Positions 1 through 6,336 of a DNA stretch of 64,000 nt are shown here, in pieces. The stretch's first letter is position 1. Each line of letters starts with the position of its first letter. The notes under the pieces are model-generated. The model did not search any database, was not told the origin of the DNA, and saw only the letters and a program-made list of their open reading frames with translations. This DNA comes from Sphingorhabdus wooponensis (GTDB lineage: Bacteria > Pseudomonadota > Alphaproteobacteria > Sphingomonadales > Sphingomonadaceae), in the NCBI RefSeq assembly GCF_003933235.1, contig NZ_RWJI01000001.1, positions 440,001 through 504,000 on the forward strand, written 5' to 3'. The translations under genes were made by a program, and so were the position numbers.

Positions 1-38
1 CCGCCAAAATCGAAAAGAAATTCAACGCGATTTGTCAT
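1..38 (-). CDS. DsbA-like isomerase, N-terminal fragment (2-hydroxychromene-2-carboxylate isomerase type)
   Basis: Only the first 12 codons lie in the window, reading [12 protein letters not shown]. This N-terminus is typical of 2-hydroxychromene-2-carboxylate isomerase-like members of the DsbA/GST-kappa thioredoxin superfamily, where a short beta strand is followed by a DFG/DFxSP turn. The ATG shares one base with the TAA stop of the upstream SDR gene (TAATG), so the two are probably translationally coupled. The family isomerises chromene carboxylates with glutathione in aromatic degradation, but many paralogues have unknown substrates. The gene continues beyond the left edge, so function rests on 12 residues and context only. 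Confidence 0.5.
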   Translation of the reverse strand, partial: MTNRVEFLFDFG

Positions 39-766
39 TAGAAACTCTCCGTCCAAGGACGCAAATCCAATTCATGCGTCCATGCGCTGCGGTGTTGCTG
101 GTGCAAGGCGACATATTGCAGCGCAATCGCGTCGGGCGACAATATGCCGTCTGCTGCTTTTGCAGCCTCGAAATCTGACCGGATACCGCGGATGAAAGCG
201 GTATCGATGCCGCCGTCAATAATGACGTGGGCGACGTGAATATTTTGCGGGCCCAGTTCACGGGCCATGGACTGGGCGAGCATCCGCAGCGCGCCTTTTG
301 CGCCGGAAAAGGCTGAGAAGCCTTTGCCACCGCGCATACTTGCCGTTGCGCCTGTGAAAATGATGGTGCCCGATTGACGCGCAACCATTCTGCGCGCGGC
401 CTCACGACCCATTAGGAAGCCAGCAAATGCAGCCATTTCCCATACCTTGCGGTACACTTGCGCGGTCATATCGAGGATTGAGAAGTTTACGTTCGCACCG
501 ATATTAAAGACGGCCACTTCAATTGGCCCGACGTCGCGTTCAATCGCATCGACCATTGCGACAACTTCGTCTTCTATACGGGCGTCGGCAGGGTAAGCTT
601 GGGCTTGATAACCTTCTGCGCGTATTGATTGGGCGAGCGCTTCCAGTTGGTCGGCGTTACGTGCACGGCGGTTGACGCAAGCAACATAGCCTTCGCGCGC
701 AAATGCCTTCGCGATTGCGCCGCCTGTGGCGTCACCTGCGCCGACGATTAGAGCTGCCTTACTCAA
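38..766 (-). CDS. SDR-family protein with Phe in place of the catalytic Tyr
   Basis: A 242-residue Rossmann-fold short-chain dehydrogenase/reductase. The nucleotide-binding turn GAGDATGG is at residues 9-16 and an NxGA-like strand (NIGANV) near residues 88-93. The usual YxxxK active site reads FSGAK, with Phe153 (codon TTT) at the Tyr position and Lys157 kept, so classic SDR redox chemistry is doubtful. Start is TTG at 766-764, overlapping the TGA of clpS as TTGA. An overlap start is more likely than a distant one because the protein begins directly with the first beta strand. It is followed by a DsbA-like isomerase with a 1-bp overlap. Substrate unknown. Confidence 0.8.
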   Translation of the reverse strand: MSKAALIVGAGDATGGAIAKAFAREGYVACVNRRARNADQLEALAQSIRAEGYQAQAYPADARIEDEVVAMVDAIERDVGPIEVAVFNIGANVNFSILDMTAQVYRKVWEMAAFAGFLMGREAARRMVARQSGTIIFTGATASMRGGKGFSAFSGAKGALRMLAQSMARELGPQNIHVAHVIIDGGIDTAFIRGIRSDFEAAKAADGILSPDAIALQYVALHQQHRSAWTHELDLRPWTESF

Positions 767-1092
767 TCTTTCTCAAGCGTGCATTGGAGCGGATGCTGGT
801 TCTTTTGCGCGAAATCCATCACTTGCGTGACTTTCGTTTCTGCAACTTCATATGTAAAAATGCCGCAGACGCCGACGCCTTTTTGGTGGACATGCAACAT
901 CACACGCGTCGCCTGATCCGTGTCCATCTGAAAAAACGCTTTGAGGACATGGACGACAAATTCCATCGGTGTGTAATCGTCGTTCAGCAGCAGCACTTTA
1001 TATAGGCTTGGCTTTTGTGTTTTAGGACGCGTGCGCGTAGCAAGGCCAACCCCGGGGCGACCGCCATTTTTATCGTCATCGTCTTGCGCCAT
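763..1092 (-). CDS. clpS: ATP-dependent Clp protease adaptor ClpS
   Basis: ClpS binds the N-terminal domain of ClpA and delivers N-degron substrates to ClpAP in the cytoplasm. The 109-residue product has a flexible Asp/Arg-rich N-terminal tail (residues 1-30), then the core with the substrate-pocket motif [12 protein letters not shown] at residues 35-46, and the later helix HxxGxGxCG around residues 68-77. Length fits alphaproteobacterial ClpS1. ATG at 1092 was chosen because MAQDDDD resembles family N-termini. An in-frame ATG at 1104 would add four residues; neither has a clear Shine-Dalgarno site. The frame stays open much further upstream but crosses the phasin terminator, so the longer reading is rejected. 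clpA is not in the window. Confidence 0.93.
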   Translation of the reverse strand: MAQDDDDKNGGRPGVGLATRTRPKTQKPSLYKVLLLNDDYTPMEFVVHVLKAFFQMDTDQATRVMLHVHQKGVGVCGIFTYEVAETKVTQVMDFAQKNQHPLQCTLEKD

Positions 1093-1170
1093 CAATATTT
1101 GCATAAAGCTAAAATAGGATAGGGGAGGGGGACTCCGCAAGTCCCGTTTGCGATGTATTCTTATCCGCCA

Positions 1171-1207
1171 AAAAGAAACCGCCCTTTCCTTAACGGAAAG
1201 GACGGTT
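1171..1207 (-). terminator. Rho-independent terminator of the phasin gene
   Basis: On the minus strand a 13-bp stem (AACCGTCCTTTCC pairing with GGAAAGGGCGGTT, one G-U pair) closes a five-base loop and runs into a TCTTTTT tract. It lies about 100 bases past the phasin stop codon and before clpS. Confidence 0.8.
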
Positions 1208-1309
1208 GCTTTATGGAATTGCACCGGATGATCTCGACTTCCTGCCGCCAAAAGGAGGAGAGAGAGGGAGGCAGGTGCGAGACCCACCGGCGCAATATCG
1301 TTCGAAAGC

Positions 1310-1942
1310 TTATGCAGCTTTCTTGAAGAGTTCAGTCGTCGCCGCGATGCGGTTCGAGATTGGTTGGAACATTTCGCTGACCAGCTTGACCACCGCTTCA
1401 GTGTTCTTCGAACCCTGCGCAACAGCAGTATCGAAGCCCTTACGCGCCAATTCACCCTGAAGCTTAACGAAATCGGTTGGCGACTTGACCGAAGTCAGTT
1501 CCTTCACGGCAACTTGGACTTCTTCGAAATTCTTTTTGGCAAATTCCATGTTGGTCTTGCCAATTTCCTGAGCGCCCTTGGCAACAATCTTGCCAGCTTC
1601 GAAAACGGCTTCCACATTGGCTTTATTGAATTCAACGGCTTCAGCAGCAAACTTTTTGCCCTTTTCGGCAGCCTCGGTTGCCTTTTCGCGGACGTCAGCG
1701 AAAAACTCGGTTGCCTTTTCAGCAGTTTTTTCTGCAGTGGCTTTAACAGTGTCAGTCATTTTTGATACTCCTTGAGCAATCGGTGTTGTTTCAACAGACA
1801 CGGTTTTTAGGGCCGGCGAAGCAAAAGGTGTTTCCACCTTGGTCTTCACAACGGTGCTTGGAGCAGCTTTCACAGCTACACGCTTTGAAACCGCAACTTT
1901 GGCAGTTTTCGCAGGCGTGTTTGTTTCTGTCTTAGCAGTCAT
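1310..1942 (-). CDS. Phasin family protein (PHA granule-associated), possible dual start
   Basis: Phasins coat polyhydroxyalkanoate granules. The 210-residue reading has a basic Ala/Lys/Thr/Val-rich extension (residues 1-61) followed by a phasin core of about 149 residues: amphipathic, Ala/Glu/Lys-rich helices with typical segments such as [11 protein letters not shown]. Two starts are credible. ATG at 1942 gives the long form but lacks a Shine-Dalgarno site. ATG at 1759, opening MTDTVKAT, has a perfect AAGGAG eight bases upstream. The extension keeps a regular composition and is probably translated too. A strong promoter at 1975-2003 and a terminator at 1171-1207 make this a single-gene unit. 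It lies near phaC, which fits a PHA role. Confidence 0.88.
   Translation of the reverse strand: MTAKTETNTPAKTAKVAVSKRVAVKAAPSTVVKTKVETPFASPALKTVSVETTPIAQGVSKMTDTVKATAEKTAEKATEFFADVREKATEAAEKGKKFAAEAVEFNKANVEAVFEAGKIVAKGAQEIGKTNMEFAKKNFEEVQVAVKELTSVKSPTDFVKLQGELARKGFDTAVAQGSKNTEAVVKLVSEMFQPISNRIAATTELFKKAA
1760..1773 (-). promoter_or_regulatory. Internal Shine-Dalgarno site inside the phasin reading frame
   Basis: AAGGAG at 1773-1768 lies eight bases before an in-frame ATG at 1759. It is among the best ribosome binding sites in this window, whereas the upstream ATG at 1942 has none. It supports a 149-residue phasin made alone or beside the long form. Confidence 0.6.
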
Positions 1943-1966
1943 GTGTACGCACCATTTCTGTTGTGT

Positions 1967-2022
1967 TGCACTGCACAATAAATGCAAATGCAAACTATGT
2001 CAACAAAAAATGGTGCAGTGCA
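1967..2022. promoter_or_regulatory. Paired TGCACTGCAC operator-like sites flanking the phasin promoter
   Basis: A perfect 10-bp inverted repeat: TGCACTGCAC at 1967-1976 and GTGCAGTGCA at 2013-2022, bracketing the -35/-10 region. Each half is itself near-palindromic. PhaR repressors of alphaproteobacteria are known to bind TGC/GCA-rich sites upstream of phasin genes, so a PhaR operator pair is the leading guess. No phaR gene is in the window. Confidence 0.5.
1975..2003 (-). promoter_or_regulatory. Sigma-70-type promoter of the phasin gene
   Basis: Minus-strand -35 TTGACA (2003-1998), 17-bp spacer and -10 TATTGT (1980-1975), about 30 bases before the first ATG. The spacer carries repeated TTTGCA units and the -10 box touches a TGC-rich palindrome, which suggests repressor control. 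Confidence 0.65.
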
Positions 2023-2042
2023 CAAAAATCAGTTTGAGCAGC

Positions 2043-3182
2043 TTAATCCGCCAAAGTTAGACGTTCAAAGCGCTCATAATGGTGATCCGCAGAGCCGAAT
2101 TGGTTTTCAATCATTGTCGCCCGCTTAAAGAAATGGCCAATGGCCAGCTCTTGCGTGATGCCAATGCCGCCATGCGTTTGAATGGCGCTTTGCCCGACAA
2201 ACTTTGCCGACCGCGACACCTTCGCCTTACATGCAGATACCGCGGCCATCCGTTCGGCCGCCGGTAGATCGAGCTTAAGTGTAGCCATCGTGGTCATGGA
2301 CTTTGATTGCTCAACCTCCATGAACATGTCGACCATGCGGTGCTGAAGCACTTGGAAGCGTGAGATCGGCTGACCAAATTGGTTGCGCTGACGCGCATAT
2401 TCCAAAGTGCCTTGATGTAGCTTTGCGGTCACGCCGCAGGATTCAGCGCAGACGGCAACCGTTGCTTCATCAACAATACGCTCGATAAGTGGCAAACCCG
2501 CGCCTTCATCACCCAGCAACGCGTCAGCAGGAATGGCGACGTTTTCGAAATATATTTCAGACGCCTGGAAGCCATCCACTGTTGGGTAATCGCGGCGGAC
2601 AATGCCCCTTGCATTGGCGTCAATCAGGAACAAGGACACGCCGTTTACATCGGTGGTCGCGCCGCCTGTCCGTGCGGTGACCAGCAAATGCGTTGCCCAT
2701 GGTGCGGCGTACACGACACCTTTATGGCCGTTCAGAACATAGCCTGCGCCGTCCTTCTTCGCGGTCGTACGGATATTGGCGAGGTTATAACGGCCCTGTG
2801 GTTCAGCATAAGCAAAGGCAATGATGACATTGCCATTGATGATTTCTGGAATGACAGCATCTGCCACGGCGCCGCCGACGGCCTTTAACGCGCCGCCGCC
2901 AAGCACGACGGTCTGGAGATACGGCTCAATCGCGATGACCTTGCCCAGCTCTTCCATGATCAATGCGTTTTCGAGATAGCCGCCGCCAAGGCCGCCATGT
3001 TCTTCGCTGAAGGATGCACCCAACATGCCGAGGTCCTGCGCCAGTGCCTTCCAAATCGCGGGGTCACGTCCCGTACCGCTGGCAATCATCTTGCTGCGGC
3101 TATCGAAGTCATAGGTGTCCGCCAAAAAACGGCTTAATGTTTCGCGGATCATGTCCTGCGTTTCGGTGTAGCTGAAATCCAT
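2043..3182 (-). CDS. Acyl-CoA dehydrogenase family protein
   Basis: A 379-residue FAD-dependent acyl-CoA dehydrogenase-like enzyme that would introduce an alpha-beta double bond in an acyl-CoA. The N-terminal helical domain begins MDFSYTETQDMIRETL. The middle beta domain carries FAYAEPQGRYNL, and the C-terminal helical domain has RxQFGQPISRFQVLQHRMVDMF and the late motif QTHGGIGIT. The middle substrate-loop motif is less canonical than in the neighbouring paralogue. Paired dehydrogenases of this kind often form heteromeric enzymes (as in FadE-like pairs of steroid or bile-acid degradation), so the two genes may encode one complex. A repeat-rich 158-bp spacer separates them. Confidence 0.9.
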   Translation of the reverse strand: MDFSYTETQDMIRETLSRFLADTYDFDSRSKMIASGTGRDPAIWKALAQDLGMLGASFSEEHGGLGGGYLENALIMEELGKVIAIEPYLQTVVLGGGALKAVGGAVADAVIPEIINGNVIIAFAYAEPQGRYNLANIRTTAKKDGAGYVLNGHKGVVYAAPWATHLLVTARTGGATTDVNGVSLFLIDANARGIVRRDYPTVDGFQASEIYFENVAIPADALLGDEGAGLPLIERIVDEATVAVCAESCGVTAKLHQGTLEYARQRNQFGQPISRFQVLQHRMVDMFMEVEQSKSMTTMATLKLDLPAAERMAAVSACKAKVSRSAKFVGQSAIQTHGGIGITQELAIGHFFKRATMIENQFGSADHHYERFERLTLAD

Positions 3183-3204
3183 TATCGGCCTCTCTCAAGA
3201 TTTT

Positions 3205-3318
3205 TGTCATTCCCGCAGTAGCGGGAAGTCATGGTCTGATTGATGTTTTTGAACAAGAGATCAGACCATATACCCCCGACCAAATGTGCTTTGCACGCCT
3301 TTGGCTCCGGGGGTGACA
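3205..3318. repeat. Nested inverted-repeat (REP-like) element between two acyl-CoA dehydrogenase genes
   Basis: The two arms share outer GTCATTCCCG / CGGGGGTGACA-like ends and an inner perfect 10-bp repeat ATGGTCTGAT (3231-3240) with ATCAGACCAT (3260-3269). The left arm also has its own small hairpin, TTCCCGC-AGTA-GCGGGAA. The whole folds as an interrupted palindrome of about 114 bases and fills most of the intergenic space. Confidence 0.6.
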
Positions 3319-3340
3319 CAGTTTATGTTTCTAGGCGGGA

Positions 3341-4537
3341 TTAAATTCCCAATACCAACTTGGCGATGATGTTGCGTTGAATCTCGTTCGATCCACCGTA
3401 AATCGTCGTCTTACGGGTGTTGAAATAGGTCGGTGCAGCGCGGTGTGCGTAATCTGGACCGATCGGGTGTTCATTGTCGCCTTCGCCAAAGCCACGGAAA
3501 TAAGGCGCGCCATAATGGCCAACTGCTTCCAATGCGAGTTCAGTAATACGCTGTTGGATTTCTGAGCCCTTGATTTTCAGCAAGCTGGATTCAGGGCCGG
3601 GGCCCTTACCGGCTGCTTCACCAGCAAGGCTGCGCAATTCGGTGAATTCAAGCGCGGTCAAATCAATTTCAAGTTCTGAAATCTTGCGTTTGAAAAACGG
3701 GTTGGCAATCAACGGGCGGTCGCCATCCTGTTCTGTGCGGGCAATCGCCTTAATCTTTTCCACGCCGCGCTTGGAACGCGCAACAGCAGCAATACCGGTG
3801 CGCTCATGCGCCAATAGGAACTTGGCGCAGGTCCAACCCTTGTTTTCTTCATAAACGCGATTTTCAACGGGCACGCGAACGTCTTCTAACCAAACCTCGT
3901 TAACTTCATGCTCGCCGCCCAAGGTGATGATTGGACGTACGGTCACGCCGGGCGATTTCATGTTGATCAATAGGAAGCTTATGCCCTCTTGTGCCTTCGC
4001 ATCGGGATCGGTGCGCACCAAGAAGAAGCCCCAATCGGCATGCTGCGCCATGGTTGTCCAGGTTTTCTGGCCATTGACGACATAATGGTCGCCGTCACGA
4101 ACGGCCTTTGTGCGCAAAGATGCAAGGTCGGAACCCGCGCCAGGTTCGGAATATCCCTGACACCACCAGTCATCGCCCGACAAGATACCAGGGAGGAACT
4201 TGGCTTTCTGTTCGGGTGTACCGAATGTGTAAATCACGGGGCCAACCATCGAGAGGCCGAAAGGCATTGTGCCAACACAGTCTGCTGCTGCGAGTTCTTC
4301 GGACCAAATGAAACGCTCAGTTGCAGTCCAACCGATGCCGCCATATTCAACGGGCCATGCAGGGGCGATCCAGCCCTTTTTGGCGAGAATGCGATGCCAT
4401 GACAAGAAATCTTCCTTCGAAAGATCATGCCCTTCATCCTGCACTGAACGGAGATTCTGTGGGTAATTTTCGGCGATGAATGTGCGCACTTCCTTCTGGA
4501 AGGCAATTTCTGCGGGGCTGAATTCGAGTTGCATCAC
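3341..4537 (-). CDS. Acyl-CoA dehydrogenase family protein
   Basis: A 398-residue FAD-dependent acyl-CoA dehydrogenase. The N-terminal domain carries the LFGPA-like helices (FIAENYPQNLRSV), the middle domain has the conserved WCQGYSEPGAGSDLAS and the following GQKTWTT, and the C-terminal domain ends IYGGSNEIQRNIIAKLVLG. This is the best-conserved ACAD signature in the window and resembles the large-substrate (steroid/CoA side chain) FadE group. Start is ATG 4537 or 4534, since MM is encoded and the sequences are equivalent. An 18-bp palindrome at 4570-4587 lies 32 bases upstream. The companion ACAD follows on the same strand. Confidence 0.93.
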   Translation of the reverse strand: MMQLEFSPAEIAFQKEVRTFIAENYPQNLRSVQDEGHDLSKEDFLSWHRILAKKGWIAPAWPVEYGGIGWTATERFIWSEELAAADCVGTMPFGLSMVGPVIYTFGTPEQKAKFLPGILSGDDWWCQGYSEPGAGSDLASLRTKAVRDGDHYVVNGQKTWTTMAQHADWGFFLVRTDPDAKAQEGISFLLINMKSPGVTVRPIITLGGEHEVNEVWLEDVRVPVENRVYEENKGWTCAKFLLAHERTGIAAVARSKRGVEKIKAIARTEQDGDRPLIANPFFKRKISELEIDLTALEFTELRSLAGEAAGKGPGPESSLLKIKGSEIQQRITELALEAVGHYGAPYFRGFGEGDNEHPIGPDYAHRAAPTYFNTRKTTIYGGSNEIQRNIIAKLVLGI

Positions 4538-4569
4538 GATTCTCCTAAAAAGCTGAATCTGAACTAGTC

Positions 4570-4587
4570 GACGTTTACGTAAACGTC
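4570..4587. promoter_or_regulatory. Perfect 18-bp palindrome upstream of the acyl-CoA dehydrogenase gene
   Basis: GACGTTTACGTAAACGTC is a perfect palindrome 33-50 bases before the ATG at 4537. It sits in the 59-bp gap between this gene and the phaC 3' end. From memory it resembles operators of regulators of fatty-acid and branched-chain amino-acid catabolism (LiuR/FadR-like motifs built on TTTACGTAAA); the exact regulator is inferred. Confidence 0.6.
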
Positions 4588-4596
4588 AACTGAATC

Positions 4597-6249
4597 TCAT
4601 CGTGCCTTCACATAGCTACCCGGGGCTGATTCTAGCGCCTTCAGAGGACCATGGCCGGGTTGGCGCCCCCCCGTCGCTGGCACGCGTGTGTCGCCCTTCT
4701 CTGTTAGCCAGGAAAGCCAATCGGGCCACCAGCTACCCTTGATCTCCGTGGCACCTTCAATGAATGCTGCGAGCGAGGTCGGCGCGGCGTTATTGGTCCA
4801 ATATTGATATTTCATTTGCGCGGGCGGATTGACTACACCGGCAATATGTCCGCTGCCCGCCAGCACGAATTTGGTGGGGCCAGTGAAATGATACTGTAAT
4901 TTCCAGACGCTTTGAGCGGGTGCAATATGGTCCTCTCGGCCCGCTTGAATATAGGTCGGCGTTTTTACACGACGCAGGTCAATTGGGGTGCCGAGTACCG
5001 ACAAATCATTTGGCTTTACAAGACGGTTATCACGGTAGAGGTCGACAAGATAGCTGCGGTGCCATTTGGCCGGCAGGTTGGTGACGTCGCCATTCCAATG
5101 CAACAAATCGAACGCGGGATAGTCTTCGCCCAGCAGATAGTTTTTGACGACAGTGGACCATATCAAATCCTTACCGCGCAGCATGTTGAAGGTTAGCGCG
5201 AGGAAGCGGCCATCCAAATAACCCTGTGGAGCACTCAGAGCGTCCGTCATCGCAATTTGATGATCATCGACAAAATGCAAAAGTTCGCCGCTAGAACTGA
5301 AATCGACCTGTGCGGTAAAAAAGGTCGCGCTACGAACTTTGTGCGCAGCGTCGGTTGCTGCGAGGACCGCGAGTGTTGCCGCTAAGGTCGTGCCTGCAAC
5401 ACAATAACCAATCGTATGGACATCAGGTACATCAAGGGCACTGCATACGGTATCAATTGCGTCGATTTGCGCCGCGATATAATCATCCCAAATGACATCC
5501 TTCATCGAAGCGTCTGCCGATTTCCAAGACACAACAAAAACTGTGATGCCTTGGTCGACGCAATACTTGATGAAGCTTTTTTCTGCCGTCAGGTCGAGAA
5601 TATAAAAGCGGTTAATCCATGGCGGGAAAATAATGAGCGGCGTTTCCAGCACATTTTCGGTGGTCGGGTCATATTGAATGAGTTGATACAAAGGCGTTTG
5701 ATGCACGACCTTGCCCGGCGTTGATGCGATGTTTTCGCCAAGTGTAAATGCGTTAGGGTCGGTGTGTGTTAACTGCCCCCGCTGCATATCCTGCAACAAA
5801 TGTTGCATCCCTGACATCAGGCTAGCGCCCTGGGTCTCCAAAGCGCGCTCCAGTGCAACGGGGTTAGTAAAAGGCGAATTTGCAGGGCTCATCGCGTCAA
5901 GGATGCTACGCAGCGCAAAGCCCATTTTTGCTTTGTCATGTTCGGGCAAGCCATCCAATTGATCAACTGCGGCCAACATATGTTCGGACATGACCTGATA
6001 GCTTTGACGGACCAAGTCGAATACAGGATGTTCCCATTGTGGCGCAGCAAAACGGCGATCTGTTGTATCGACCTTGTCTCGACCCGCTTTCGCCAGCGGT
6101 TCCAACACGGTTCCCCAGGCATCCAACGCCGCGCGATAGGCCACTAACGGATCTGTCGTCGTCGCACCCGTTGGCGCGAACAACTTCATGAACTGCGTGG
6201 GGTCCATAAAAGGCGGGAATTCAGATGAGTCGGCCATAGCGACAGGCAT
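4597..6249 (-). CDS. phaC: Class I poly(3-hydroxyalkanoate) synthase
   Basis: PhaC polymerises (R)-3-hydroxyacyl-CoA at the granule surface. The 550-residue protein has the N-terminal PhaC domain (about residues 70-240) and an alpha/beta-hydrolase core. The lipase-like box GYCVAG places nucleophile Cys283, with Asp440 (GREDHIAP) and His468 (GSGHIAG) as the expected partners. The signature WKSADASMKDVIWDDY is modified from the usual NP..D form. Length is slightly below typical class I enzymes. Start is ATG 6249, with ATG 6237 as an alternative. It is divergent from the helicase gene (87 bp apart). No phaA or phaB is nearby, so monomer supply is encoded elsewhere. Confidence 0.95.
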   Translation of the reverse strand: MPVAMADSSEFPPFMDPTQFMKLFAPTGATTTDPLVAYRAALDAWGTVLEPLAKAGRDKVDTTDRRFAAPQWEHPVFDLVRQSYQVMSEHMLAAVDQLDGLPEHDKAKMGFALRSILDAMSPANSPFTNPVALERALETQGASLMSGMQHLLQDMQRGQLTHTDPNAFTLGENIASTPGKVVHQTPLYQLIQYDPTTENVLETPLIIFPPWINRFYILDLTAEKSFIKYCVDQGITVFVVSWKSADASMKDVIWDDYIAAQIDAIDTVCSALDVPDVHTIGYCVAGTTLAATLAVLAATDAAHKVRSATFFTAQVDFSSSGELLHFVDDHQIAMTDALSAPQGYLDGRFLALTFNMLRGKDLIWSTVVKNYLLGEDYPAFDLLHWNGDVTNLPAKWHRSYLVDLYRDNRLVKPNDLSVLGTPIDLRRVKTPTYIQAGREDHIAPAQSVWKLQYHFTGPTKFVLAGSGHIAGVVNPPAQMKYQYWTNNAAPTSLAAFIEGATEIKGSWWPDWLSWLTEKGDTRVPATGGRQPGHGPLKALESAPGSYVKAR

Positions 6250-6336
6250 ATCAAAGCAAATGAAATTGTCGAAGATTGTTTTGTTGTGCGGCGCAGCGTG
6301 GACATTTGATTAAAAAGAGCGCAAAGGCGCGGGATA

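Noticed and set aside
763-1455. A 230-residue open frame extending clpS far upstream
   Set aside because: The extension crosses the phasin terminator and reads like random coding; ClpS homology begins at residue 1 of the 109-residue form.
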